Assembly: GCA_027295435.1 (NCBI GenBank)
Contig: JAPUKX010000268.1
Span: forward strand, 1 to 15,065
Direction of reading: 5' to 3'
Source of the DNA: Planctomycetota bacterium
GTDB lineage: Bacteria > Planctomycetota > Phycisphaerae > Phycisphaerales > SM1A02
Length of the DNA: 15,065 nucleotides
Positions 1-7,526 of the stretch are shown in pieces (position 1 is the stretch's first letter; every line of letters begins with the position of its first letter). The translations under genes were made by a program, and so were the position numbers. The notes below the pieces were generated by a model. That model made no database searches. It was not told where the DNA came from and saw nothing but the letters and a program-made list of their open reading frames with translations.

Positions 1-2
1 TC

Positions 3-911
<909 letters not shown>

Positions 912-932
912 CCAAGTTCCTTGGTGTGTGCG

Positions 933-960
933 AGTCTATCGGCCGGCCGAGTCGGGTCAA
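933..960 (-). promoter_or_regulatory. Putative promoter of tRNA-Lys
   Basis: On the minus strand, TTGACC (960-955) and TAGACT (938-933) are separated by 16 bases. This would start transcription near 926, about 15 bases before the tRNA. The -35 box contains the TGA stop codon of gpmI. The spacer is a perfect 12-base palindrome TCGGCCGGCCGA (939-950) plus four bases. Assignment is by resemblance to the sigma-70 consensus only. Confidence 0.45.
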
Positions 961-2645
961 GCCTTTCGGGTCGAGGCAGGGATCGGTTGGAGCAAACAGC
1001 AGCCGGTCATCGCCGCGGGTTGTTCCAGCCCGAGCATGGCCAGCACGGTGGGGGCGATGTCGGCCAGCCGGCCGTCGGAGCGCAGGGACCGGCCTTGGAA
1101 CGCCTCACCGATTACGATCAGCGGCACGTCGTAGGTGGTGTGGGCGGTGTGAGGACAATCGTGCTGGGGGTCCCACATCTGCTCGGCGTTGCCGTGGTCC
1201 GCGGTCACGATGAGCGAGCCCCGGCGGGCCAGCGCAGCGTCAACAATTCGCCCGACACATTCATCCACGACCTCGATGGCGCGGGTCGCCGCGTCGAGGT
1301 TGCCGGTGTGGCCGACCATGTCCCCGTTGGCGAAGTTCACCACGATCAACGTTTCGCAGTCGTTGGCGGCCAACCGCCCGAGCACCGCGTCGCACACCTC
1401 GTAGGCCGACATCTGCGGCTTCTGATCGTAGGTGGTGACCTCACGGGGGCTCGGCGCCAGCAGCCAGCTTTCGCCGGCAAACGGCTCCTCGCGGTAGTCG
1501 TTGAAGAACAAGGTGACGTGCGGGTACTTCTCGCTCTCGGCGCAGCGGAACTGTGTCAGTCCGGCTCGGCTGATCACGTCGCCGAGGATGTCGGGCATCT
1601 TGGAAGGCTTTTCGAACGCGACGGCGGTCACCGGCAGGCCGGCTTCGTAGCCGGTCATCGTGCAGAAATACAGGTCGTCGAGCTTTGGGCCGCGGTCAAA
1701 ACCACCGCCTGGCACCTTGGCCCACCGGTGATCGTCGAGCACGAACGCCTTGGTCAGTTCGCGCGGCCGATCCCCGCGGAAGTTGAAGAAGATGACCGCA
1801 TCGCCATCGGCAATTCGTGGCAGCCCCACAAGCGTCCCCTCGTCAGTCGGCTCAACGATCTGGGTCGGATCGATGAACTCATCGCCGCTGCGGTTCGGCT
1901 CCGACGGCCGGTCGTAATACTCTTGAACAGCCTCGGTTGCGGAGCTGGTCGTACGCCGCGCGCCGGCGACTGCCAACGTTTCGGGGGTCCAGGCTGCGGT
2001 AAGGCATGTGTAGGCCCGGGCGACACGCTCCCAGCGGTGGTCGCGGTCCAATGCGTAGTAGCGACCCATGACCGTGGCGATGCGCCCGACGCTCGCTTCA
2101 GCCAGTTTGCGGTCCAGTCGTTCGATGAATCCCAGGCCGGTGTGAGGACCGGTGTCCCGTCCGTCGGTGATGGCGTGGACGAACAGCCGCCCGGCCCCGA
2201 AGCCTTTTCCCGCAGCCAAGTCAATCAGGGCAAAGAGATGTTGGATATCGCTGTGAATCAGCCCGTCGCTGACCAGCCCCAGTAGATGCACGTTGCCGGA
2301 GGTTCGGAGTGCATGGTTGAACGCTTGGCCAAGGGCGGCGTTGTTGAAGAACGAGCCGTCTCGGATCGCGCGGGTGATCCGCACGGTCTCCTGCTCGACG
2401 ATCCGCCCGGCGCCGATATTCTGATGCCCGACCTCGGAGTTGCCCATGGTTGCCGGCGGCAGGCCGACCTCTTCGCCGCATGTTCGGATCAAGGTGGCCG
2501 GCCATTGGTCTATGAGGCGATCGGCGACGGGGGTACAGGCGAGCTTGACGGCGTTGAAGCGATCGTGAGATGAGTTGGGGTTCTCGCCCCACCCGTCGCG
2601 AATGATCAGGACGAGCGGGCTGTTGGTGAGTGCGTCTTTCGACAT
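957..2645 (-). CDS. gpmI: 2,3-bisphosphoglycerate-independent phosphoglycerate mutase
   Basis: Cytoplasmic glycolytic enzyme that interconverts 3- and 2-phosphoglycerate through a phosphoserine intermediate, using two metal ions. The 562-residue protein is slightly longer than typical family members. It shows the N-terminal metal motif RDGWG (D17), the nucleophilic serine S70 in MGNSEVGHQNIGAGR, the loop HAITDGRDT (157-165), a FFNFRGDRPRELT motif, NFANGDMVGHTG, and the C-terminal metal motif VTADHGNAEQ (480-489, D483 and H484). Two small departures from the usual motifs are R16 where leucine is common, and Gly where Pro is common in NFANxDMVGH. Both residues flank ligands and do not replace them. 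The ATG at 2645 fits the family N-terminus, though no clear ribosome binding site precedes it. The gene diverges from yggS and is followed by tRNA-Lys. Confidence 0.96.
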   Translation of the reverse strand: MSKDALTNSPLVLIIRDGWGENPNSSHDRFNAVKLACTPVADRLIDQWPATLIRTCGEEVGLPPATMGNSEVGHQNIGAGRIVEQETVRITRAIRDGSFFNNAALGQAFNHALRTSGNVHLLGLVSDGLIHSDIQHLFALIDLAAGKGFGAGRLFVHAITDGRDTGPHTGLGFIERLDRKLAEASVGRIATVMGRYYALDRDHRWERVARAYTCLTAAWTPETLAVAGARRTTSSATEAVQEYYDRPSEPNRSGDEFIDPTQIVEPTDEGTLVGLPRIADGDAVIFFNFRGDRPRELTKAFVLDDHRWAKVPGGGFDRGPKLDDLYFCTMTGYEAGLPVTAVAFEKPSKMPDILGDVISRAGLTQFRCAESEKYPHVTLFFNDYREEPFAGESWLLAPSPREVTTYDQKPQMSAYEVCDAVLGRLAANDCETLIVVNFANGDMVGHTGNLDAATRAIEVVDECVGRIVDAALARRGSLIVTADHGNAEQMWDPQHDCPHTAHTTYDVPLIVIGEAFQGRSLRSDGRLADIAPTVLAMLGLEQPAAMTGCCLLQPIPASTRKA

Positions 2646-2663
2646 CGATCATTAGCGTAACGC

Positions 2664-2692
2664 ATTCTGGTCGCTCAGTCTGGCGCGACCAA
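2664..2692 (-). promoter_or_regulatory. Perfect inverted repeat between divergent gpmI and yggS; possible operator over a gpmI promoter
   Basis: TGGTCGC (2668-2674) and GCGACCA (2685-2691) form a perfect 7-bp inverted repeat around a 10-base centre. On the minus strand the arms overlap a weak promoter-like pair, TTGGTC (2692-2687) and CAGAAT (2669-2664), spaced by 17 bases and about 20 bases before the gpmI start. The repeat is seen directly. A regulatory role is inference. Confidence 0.25.
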
Positions 2693-2735
2693 ACGCCGCA
2701 AGCGGTATGCGAACGAGGCAGAGTCTTCGGGCGGG

Positions 2736-2764
2736 TTGTGGGTTCCAGGCCCAGCGCGTATGCT
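2736..2764 (+). promoter_or_regulatory. Possible promoter of the yggS-type gene
   Basis: TTGTGG (2736-2741) and TATGCT (2759-2764) are spaced by 17 bases, with the expected start of transcription near 2771. This agrees with translation starting at 2802 and argues against the longer reading frame from the TTG at 2736. Matches to consensus are moderate. Confidence 0.3.
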
Positions 2765-2801
2765 CAGGATCATGGCAGTCACATCGCATGAGAGGGCGCA
2801 G

Positions 2802-3581
2802 ATGAAAGCTGATGCATCCCTGAAGCAGCGGTATGAAGCCGTTCGAGCGCGGATCGCGGCTGCGTCCGCTCACAGGGGTCATCGCGCCGACGCCATTCTG
2901 CTGACGGTCGTGACCAAACTCGCCTCGATCGATCAGATTCGTGAGCTGATCGCGCTGGGGCACATGGACTTTGGCGAAAGCCGCGTGCAGGCCCTGCTGC
3001 ATCGTGCAGCCCAGATCGATGAGTTTATGCAACGGCACCGCCAACTGAGCACCGGCAGGCTGGTCAGTCTCCCTGATCAGGTGCGGTGGCACATGATCGG
3101 GCATTTGCAGCGCAACAAGGTGCGCAAGGTGCTCGGGATGGTTCGGCTCATCCATTCAGTCGATTCACTTCGCCTGGCCGAGGAGATTCAAGTTGCAGCG
3201 GCGCGGCGCGACGAACCGGTGGAATTGCTGGTTCAGGTCAACACGTCCGGTGAGAAGATGAAATCCGGCGTGGCCCCGGCGGCCGCGTGCCACCTGATCG
3301 AGCAGATGGACACGATGATGAACATTCGTCCGCGCGGACTCATGTGCATGGGCCCCCTGGTGGAAGACCCCCAGCTGGCTCGCCCCACTTTCGAGCGCTG
3401 CCATGAGATTTTCGAAGACATCCGCAGTGCCGAAGTCGGCGGCGAGCAGTTCGACATCTTGTCGATGGGCATGAGTAACGACTTCGAGGTCGCGATCGAG
3501 TGCGGCGCGAACATCGTCCGAGTGGGATCGGCGATCTTCGGGTCACCCTTGCCCGCGGAGGATCCGTCGGACATTCCCTAA
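2802..3581 (+). CDS. yggS: YggS/PLPBP-family pyridoxal 5'-phosphate homeostasis protein
   Basis: A 259-residue member of the PLP-binding YggS family, which has a single alanine-racemase-like TIM-barrel domain and is involved in vitamin B6 and amino-acid homeostasis without known catalysis. Visible landmarks are the probable PLP lysine K39 in VVTKLAS, the FGESRVQ motif, WHMIGHLQRNKVRKV, IHSVDS, the strand LLVQVNTSGEKMKSG, GLMCMGP, and the phosphate-binding end LSMGMSNDFEVAIECG...VRVGSAIFG. The frame is open further upstream (ATG at 2760 and 2772, TTG at 2736). I chose 2802 because GAGAGGG (2790-2796) sits 5 bases before it and it gives the usual family N-terminus about ten residues before the first helix. 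It diverges from gpmI. Confidence 0.93.
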   Translation: MKADASLKQRYEAVRARIAAASAHRGHRADAILLTVVTKLASIDQIRELIALGHMDFGESRVQALLHRAAQIDEFMQRHRQLSTGRLVSLPDQVRWHMIGHLQRNKVRKVLGMVRLIHSVDSLRLAEEIQVAAARRDEPVELLVQVNTSGEKMKSGVAPAAACHLIEQMDTMMNIRPRGLMCMGPLVEDPQLARPTFERCHEIFEDIRSAEVGGEQFDILSMGMSNDFEVAIECGANIVRVGSAIFGSPLPAEDPSDIP

Positions 3582-3636
3582 AGCGGTTGTGGCTCAAGTG
3601 TAGCGATTTGGCGATCCGCGCAGGTCAGTGAGCGGC

Positions 3637-3960
3637 CTACGGCCGGGCTCTACGGAACAAAATGTCGAGGCTCCCGCCATCTCGCAGGATGATTTGCCCC
3701 CGGCGGGCGTCCTCGATCTCATAGACCATCAGCACCTGATCGCGGTTGTCAATCACATACAGCAGCTCATCAGGATCCACATCGCCTCCCCGGCCCGAGT
3801 TGGTGGTCATGATCGTGTAATCGGCGCGGCTCGCGGTCATCTCGCCATGGGCAGTCTGACTTGGCAGCCGGCCGGCCTGGACGATCGTCAGAGCAGCGAT
3901 CACCAATGCCGAGGCCCACAATGTAGCGGCCGAGTTGCTGATGTGTTGGGGACGACTCAT
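3637..3960 (-). CDS. Small exported or membrane-anchored protein, DYT-motif paralog 1
   Basis: I do not recognise a named family. The 107-residue product has a hydrophobic segment at 12-29 (signal peptide or anchor), then a short soluble part with RADYTIM (45-51), LLYVID (66-71), an alternating strand-like stretch to about residue 92 and a basic end RRARP. The layout matches the next gene upstream (RGDYTMV, then VVYIVD), so the two look like tandem paralogs. The strand pattern resembles one blade of a PQQ/NHL-type propeller, but one blade alone cannot make a propeller. The ATG at 3960 is preferred over the TTG at 3975 because CAGG lies 6 bases before it. The gene is last in a leftward run after the HYExO gene and converges with yggS. 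Confidence 0.7.
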   Translation of the reverse strand: MSRPQHISNSAATLWASALVIAALTIVQAGRLPSQTAHGEMTASRADYTIMTTNSGRGGDVDPDELLYVIDNRDQVLMVYEIEDARRGQIILRDGGSLDILFRRARP

Positions 3961-3981
3961 AGAGTGCCTGCTCAAATGGTT

Positions 3982-4326
3982 CTAGCTGCCGGGTCGGGTC
4001 CGCCCGCGCATCAGCCCGGCAGAATCGTCGGCAAGATTCCGGTAGCCGATTCCGTCAACTCGCTTGTGGCTCTGGCTGTAGGTCACGGCAATCAATTCCT
4101 GGTTGGCCGTGTCAACGATGTATACGACTGAGCTATCGGCGCCGTTGGCGCGACCGGCGACCATCGTATAGTCGCCTCGACCCCTGTCCTGGGCAGCAAC
4201 GGTAGGACCAAACGTGACCACCGCGAGCAACCCGAGCAAGACCGCATTGAGCGCCAGCAGAGCCATGACGTTCGGCTCAGTCGGCGGCCTTTGACTCGCA
4301 ATCACTCGCATGGCTGAAATCCTCAT
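3982..4326 (-). CDS. Small exported or membrane-anchored protein, DYT-motif paralog 2
   Basis: An unnamed 114-residue product. A hydrophobic segment at 21-40 ends in PTVAAQ, a plausible signal peptidase site (AA before Q46). The mature part begins DRGRGDYTMVAGR (47-59), followed by VVYIVD (67-72), NQELIAV, and a Gly/Arg-rich tail. The same order of motifs occurs in the gene 21 bases downstream, which suggests duplication. The start at 4326 is favoured by AGG seven bases before it; an ATG at 4311 with AGGA upstream is also possible, and the frame is open to 4371. Location is probably periplasmic or on the outer face of the membrane. The function is unknown. Co-directional spacing suggests one transcript with the HYExO gene. 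Confidence 0.72.
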   Translation of the reverse strand: MRISAMRVIASQRPPTEPNVMALLALNAVLLGLLAVVTFGPTVAAQDRGRGDYTMVAGRANGADSSVVYIVDTANQELIAVTYSQSHKRVDGIGYRNLADDSAGLMRGRTRPGS

Positions 4327-4390
4327 GAGACAACCTGCTGAGGGCGCGTGGTGACAATGAGAGATCCCCAAAGACTGCGGACAGTCTCAT

Positions 4391-4621
4391 CTAGTCTTGG
4401 TGCCCGCGCTTCGACGGCATCAGGCTCACCAGCATTACCAGGGCCAGCAGGACAACGATGATCAAGTAGCCCAGCCACACTGGCTGGGAGCGCTGAAGGG
4501 TGGGCGGGGGTACCGTTTGCTGGGCCCAGGCAATGGCGGGCGCGAGGATCACCGCTGAGATCGTGATCGCCGAGCCAGCCTGAACAACGAGTCTTGAGAA
4601 GCTGCGCATTGACTTTAGCAT
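4391..4621 (-). CDS. Small two-helix membrane protein ending in PSKRGHQD
   Basis: A 76-residue protein with a hydrophobic N-terminal segment (about 12-33, ending AWAQQ, so it may be a cleaved signal peptide), a short Pro-rich link, a second transmembrane helix (about 49-68) and the polar tail MPSKRGHQD. I recall small planctomycete membrane proteins with this same tail, which suggests a real conserved gene. No function is known to me. The ATG at 4621 overlaps the HYExO gene, whose TAA lies at 4617-4615 within ATGCTAA, so translation may be coupled. An alternative start is the ATG at 4609. The frame is open far upstream, but that part runs inside the HYExO gene and is not protein-like. Confidence 0.72.
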   Translation of the reverse strand: MLKSMRSFSRLVVQAGSAITISAVILAPAIAWAQQTVPPPTLQRSQPVWLGYLIIVVLLALVMLVSLMPSKRGHQD

Positions 4622-5178
4622 AGCGCTTTGCCAGCGGCGTCGCAAGCCGGCTGTTTTGTCTGAGGGTGACGGGCCGAGAACGGCCGGCTGATCCTCTTGA
4701 ACGCCTCGGCGGGCACATACACTGTGCGCCATTTGCTTGACCGCCTCACCATCGAATGACTGTACGCATCCAATCCGACCTCTCGCAACGCATACCACTT
4801 TGTGCCGAACTCGAAGAGTTCCTCGAACAGCGCATCGGGAGGCTGTCGGCGAAGGCAATAGGCGAACACAAAGACCGCCTCGAAGCCCGGCCCAAAAAGC
4901 TTCTGCCAGCGCTGCAAGCCTCGGATATCGTCATCCGTGACCCAGCTCTCGAACTGCCGGCTCCTGCCCGTTGCTGAGCCGTACATTCGACCCTTGACAT
5001 CCACCAGCAGATTCCTACCGGGCGCGTACACCACGAAGTCGAACGACTTGATCGCCTTGGGCGATTGCCCAGCGGGCATCAGCGATTTCTTGGCCTCATC
5101 AACGGCAACGTACGGCACCCGGTTCGCACGGAGGTAATGCTCGAATGCCTGCTCGTAATGGAATCGGCGCTGGGCCAC
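4615..5178 (-). CDS. HYExO-type protein with PD-(D/E)XK nuclease-like motifs
   Basis: A 187-residue soluble protein with the N-terminal motif FHYEQAFEHYLR (6-17) that gives the planctomycete HYExO family its name as I recall it. This is followed by YVAVDEAKK (23-31), SFDFVVY (45-51) and LLVDVKGR (57-64). D47 and the D60-V-K62 pair have the spacing of a PD-(D/E)XK nuclease core, and E28 lies in the first helix. This resembles restriction-type and Holliday-junction nucleases, so metal-dependent DNA cleavage is possible but not shown. No signal peptide is present. The start is a GTG at 5178 with no clear ribosome binding site. Residues after about 165 are low in structure. It heads the leftward run with three small membrane or exported proteins and overlaps the next gene by seven bases. 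Confidence 0.85.
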   Translation of the reverse strand: MAQRRFHYEQAFEHYLRANRVPYVAVDEAKKSLMPAGQSPKAIKSFDFVVYAPGRNLLVDVKGRMYGSATGRSRQFESWVTDDDIRGLQRWQKLFGPGFEAVFVFAYCLRRQPPDALFEELFEFGTKWYALREVGLDAYSHSMVRRSSKWRTVYVPAEAFKRISRPFSARHPQTKQPACDAAGKALC

Positions 5179-5284
5179 GGCGGGAGAGTACAGGTCGTCG
5201 ATGCTTCAGATCTCTGACCACCAGGATAACGTTCCATGGGCGGCACTGCGAGGCTGTTTCTTGATTTGCCCGCAGGTTTGTGGC

Positions 5285-5313
5285 GCCCCGAGGCTCGCGT
5301 CGCGAGCTTGGGC
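5285..5313 (-). terminator. Hairpin just after the metF stop, possible terminator
   Basis: GCTCGC (5293-5298) and GCGAGC (5302-5307) form a tight 6-bp stem. It is extended by A-T and G-T pairs and, across a small bulge, by GCCC (5285-5288) with GGGC (5310-5313). It begins two bases after the metF stop codon. There is no T-run, so it is not a classical intrinsic terminator; it may protect the 3' end or assist termination. Confidence 0.4.
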
Positions 5314-5315
5314 AC

Positions 5316-6230
5316 CTACCGAAGATCAGCAGAGTCCTTTGCTCCAAGAGTGCGGTAGATCTCGGTCGATGCATCGGACTGGTTGAGGGTATAGAAGTGG
5401 ATTCCTCGTACATCGTGGTCGATGAGGTCGCGGCACTGCTCCGTGGCCCAGTGGATCCCCACCCGCTTGACCGCTTCGGGGTCATCCTGGCAGCGGGAGA
5501 TCTGCTTCAGGAGTGGCGCGGGGAAGCGTGTGCCGCCGGCCAGCTCAGCCATCCGATGCAACGTCTTCACCGAGGTAATGGGCATGATGCCTGCGACCAA
5601 CGGCACCTTGATTCCCGCCAGGTCACATCGGGCGCACCAATCGTAGAACGCGCGATTGTCGAAGAACATTTGCGTGCAGACGTAGTCCGCCCCGGCATCA
5701 ACCTTCTCCTTGAGATGATCGAGGTCTTTCAGGGCGTTGGGGGTGTCGGGGTGCCCGTCGGGGAACCCGGCGACGCCGATGCCGAAGCCACGGGAATCGG
5801 GGTGACCGCCGCGCTCGCTAAATCGGCGGATGCACTTGACCAGATCAATAGCGTACTTGAACTCGTCATTCGAACGGTCGTAGTTGAGCATTCCCCGCGG
5901 TGGGTCGCCGTGCAGGGCAACGATGTTGGAGATTCCGCGCTGAGCGTAGCGGTCGAGGATTCGCTGGATCTCGTCGGCGGTATGGCACACACACGTCAGG
6001 TGGGGCACAGGATCGAGGCTGGTGCGTTCGGTCAGCCGAACGACCAGATCGTGGGTTTGCTCTCGGGTGGAGCCGCCGGCTCCGTAGGTCACCGAGACGA
6101 ACGACGGCCCCAGCGCCTCGAAGTCACTGATCTTTCTGAACAATGCCTCCCAGCCGGTGTCAGATTTCGGCGGGAAGAACTCGAAGCTCAACGTGATCGA
6201 GTCCCGCTGGAAGATGTCGTTGATGTGCAT
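5316..6230 (-). CDS. metF: 5,10-methylenetetrahydrofolate reductase
   Basis: Cytoplasmic flavoenzyme that reduces 5,10-methylene-THF to 5-methyl-THF for methionine synthesis. The 304-residue length is normal for bacterial MetF. The FAD-binding TIM barrel shows SFEFFPPK (15-22) with the catalytic-type glutamate E17, SVTYGAGGST (46-55), LTCVCHT, the flavin-contacting ALHGDPP (105-111, D109), a FGIGVAGFPDGHP segment, and ADYVCTQMFFDN for the Gln/Phe substrate pocket. The C-terminus has GIHFYTLN. The ATG at 6230 has only a weak purine-rich site (GGTGG) upstream. The gene diverges from rex with 96 bases between starts and is followed by a hairpin. I see no S-adenosylmethionine riboswitch in the short leader. 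Confidence 0.96.
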   Translation of the reverse strand: MHINDIFQRDSITLSFEFFPPKSDTGWEALFRKISDFEALGPSFVSVTYGAGGSTREQTHDLVVRLTERTSLDPVPHLTCVCHTADEIQRILDRYAQRGISNIVALHGDPPRGMLNYDRSNDEFKYAIDLVKCIRRFSERGGHPDSRGFGIGVAGFPDGHPDTPNALKDLDHLKEKVDAGADYVCTQMFFDNRAFYDWCARCDLAGIKVPLVAGIMPITSVKTLHRMAELAGGTRFPAPLLKQISRCQDDPEAVKRVGIHWATEQCRDLIDHDVRGIHFYTLNQSDASTEIYRTLGAKDSADLR

Positions 6231-6283
6231 AGACCACCATCGTAGACAGTTGAGAGCCGCTTCGATGCGCAGAGACTACGGAG

Positions 6284-6292
6284 TGATACACT
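6284..6292 (+). promoter_or_regulatory. Possible extended -10 element upstream of rex
   Basis: TGATACACT matches an extended -10 (TG, one base, then TACACT) about 35 bases before the rex start. No good -35 is visible, as is allowed for this promoter type. The short inverted pair AGTG/CACT overlaps it. Confidence 0.25.
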
Positions 6293-6326
6293 GCTGGTCA
6301 GCCAACTCCCCAAGGTACCGCCGACA

Positions 6327-7007
6327 ATGCCCTCTCGCGCCAGGATTCCCCGTCCGACTGTCAAGCGGCTGAGCCTGTATCTGCGCGAGCTTGAGTCGCG
6401 GGTCGAGCTGGACCAACAAACCATCAGCTCGAAGCAATTGGGTGATGCCCTCGGACTGACGGACGCGCAGGTTCGAAAGGACCTGGCGTACTTCGGTCAG
6501 TTCGGCCACCCCGGGATCGGCTATCGGGTGAGCGAGCTCACCGAACGCCTTCGCCAGATCTTCGGAACGGATCGGAAATGGAATGCCGCAGTGATCGGGG
6601 CGGGAAACATCGGCCGGGCGCTGATGACCTATCAGCGGTTCCGGCGCAAAGGCTTCGAGATCGTTGCGGTGTTTGACAACGACGCCGACGTCATCGGCCG
6701 GATGACTTCCGGGCACCGCGTTCGGCCGATGGAGGATCTGCCGGACCTGGTTCGGGAGCGGGATATCAAGATCGGCATCGTGACCGTGCCGGCCGGGGCC
6801 GCACAAGAAGTTGCTGACGCGCTGATCGACGCGGGGGTGCTGGGCATTCTGAACTTTGCCCCGATCCGCCTCGACGTGCGCGACGCCGTGAGCATCACCA
6901 GCGTGGACTTCTCGGTTTCACTTGAACAGCTCGCGTTCCAGGTCTCGCTGGGCCTGACCGGATCACTCGATGAACGCGATGAGCCGACGGCGCCACGCGA
7001 GGGATGA
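6327..7007 (+). CDS. rex: Redox-sensing transcriptional repressor Rex
   Basis: A 226-residue NADH/NAD+-sensing DNA-binding protein. Rex normally represses fermentative and respiratory genes and releases DNA when NADH binds. Residues 1-80 form the winged-helix domain, with a KQLGDALGLTDAQVRKDLAYFG recognition region (36-57; shown here only as a landmark) and GIGY (63-66). Residues 85-205 are the Rossmann NADH domain, with GAGNIGRAL (91-99) and the acidic residue D117 at the end of the second strand (AVFDND). NFAPIRLDV and the C-terminal swapped helix VDFSVSLEQLAFQVS are also typical. The last 15 residues are polar and variable. AAGG about 12 bases before the ATG is a weak ribosome site. It diverges from metF. 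I could not find a convincing Rex operator in this window. Confidence 0.95.
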   Translation: MPSRARIPRPTVKRLSLYLRELESRVELDQQTISSKQLGDALGLTDAQVRKDLAYFGQFGHPGIGYRVSELTERLRQIFGTDRKWNAAVIGAGNIGRALMTYQRFRRKGFEIVAVFDNDADVIGRMTSGHRVRPMEDLPDLVRERDIKIGIVTVPAGAAQEVADALIDAGVLGILNFAPIRLDVRDAVSITSVDFSVSLEQLAFQVSLGLTGSLDERDEPTAPREG

Positions 7008-7054
7008 CCCGCGGCGCCCTTGCCCCCCGCGGTCCAACAACCGGAGCAGCGCCC

Positions 7055-7426
7055 ATGAAGCACAAGACATGGTTTCGACTCGTGCTCAAGGCCATCGGCG
7101 TGCTGCTCATTGGCTTGTCGCTCCCAGGGCTCGCAACGTTTTTCGGTCTGTTCCTTGTGCTGCTTGCCGCCAAGCCATTCGGGGGAACGGGTTTCGCTGG
7201 CTGATCCGGTTGGATGTGGATGGTGTATCTCGCGCCCTACAGTGGCAGCATCGTTCAACTCGCCATCGGCGTCTATTTGCTCTTTGGCGGCAAGTGGATC
7301 GTCAACGTGTGCATTCCATCCAACCGGCCGTACTGCCCGGAATGCGGCTACGATTTGTCGAAGGCAGCCAGCGCGAACTGCCCGGAGTGCGGCGTGAAAC
7401 TGCCACGCGACAATTCGACCGGATGA
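7055..7426 (+). pseudogene. Small membrane protein with C-terminal zinc ribbon, interrupted by in-frame TGA
   Basis: Two reading frames in the same phase (49 codons from 7055 and 70 codons from 7214) are separated only by a TGA at 7202-7204 and three sense codons. Together they would make a 123-residue protein: a hydrophobic N-terminal segment (about residues 9-40), a second hydrophobic segment (IVQLAIGVYLLF), then IPSNRPYCPECGYDLS and a second CPECG. I recall small planctomycete membrane proteins with exactly this arrangement in one chain. The N-terminal half has a good ribosome site (GGAG, 7043-7046, eight bases before the ATG). The TGA may be a recent nonsense mutation, a sequencing error or a readthrough stop. 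It follows rex by 47 bases and could share its transcript. Confidence 0.6.
7214..7426 (+). CDS. Zinc-ribbon membrane fragment, possibly translated on its own
   Basis: The 70-residue second half of the interrupted gene. It has one hydrophobic helix (about 13-32), the linker IPSNRPY, and paired CxxC knuckles C41/C44 and C56/C59, typical of a small zinc ribbon facing the cytoplasm. The ATG at 7214 lies ten bases after the upstream TGA, so reinitiation by ribosomes leaving the first half is possible, but no strong ribosome site is visible. If the TGA is an error, this is simply the C-terminus of the 123-residue protein. Confidence 0.45.
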   Translation: MWMVYLAPYSGSIVQLAIGVYLLFGGKWIVNVCIPSNRPYCPECGYDLSKAASANCPECGVKLPRDNSTG

Positions 7427-7432
7427 GGCAAG

Positions 7433-7472
7433 CCACCACGCGGACGTTGGCGGAGAAGTGATCCGCGGGTGG
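7433..7472. terminator. Long hairpin between convergent genes, possible bidirectional terminator
   Basis: CCACC-A-CGCGGA (7433-7444) pairs with TCCGCG-GGTGG (7462-7472). This gives 11 base pairs with one bulged A and a 17-base loop. It lies between the end of the zinc-ribbon gene and the end of the leftward lipoprotein gene, the expected place for a shared terminator. There is no T-run on either side. Confidence 0.42.
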
Positions 7473-7526
7473 TATCGGGGCCTCTATTCAAGTTCTCACC
7501 AACGGCTCGGGATCTCTCAGTGCGCG

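Noticed and set aside
921..2285. 454-codon plus-strand open frame opposite gpmI
   Set aside because: It is the antisense of a clear enzyme gene. Its translation is rich in Gly, Arg and Val with no motif. Long antisense frames are expected at this GC content.
3633..3645. CGGCC/GGCCG hairpin at the end of DYT paralog 1
   Set aside because: It is only five base pairs, lies within the stop region and has no T-run; too weak to call a terminator.
5280..6245. 321-codon plus-strand open frame opposite metF
   Set aside because: It is the exact shadow of metF, whose catalytic motifs are present on the minus strand.
6231..6326. Rex operator or SAM-type riboswitch between metF and rex
   Set aside because: No TTGTGA/TCACAA pair is present, and the short leaders have no riboswitch-like stems. 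Only a short AGTG/CACT repeat is visible.
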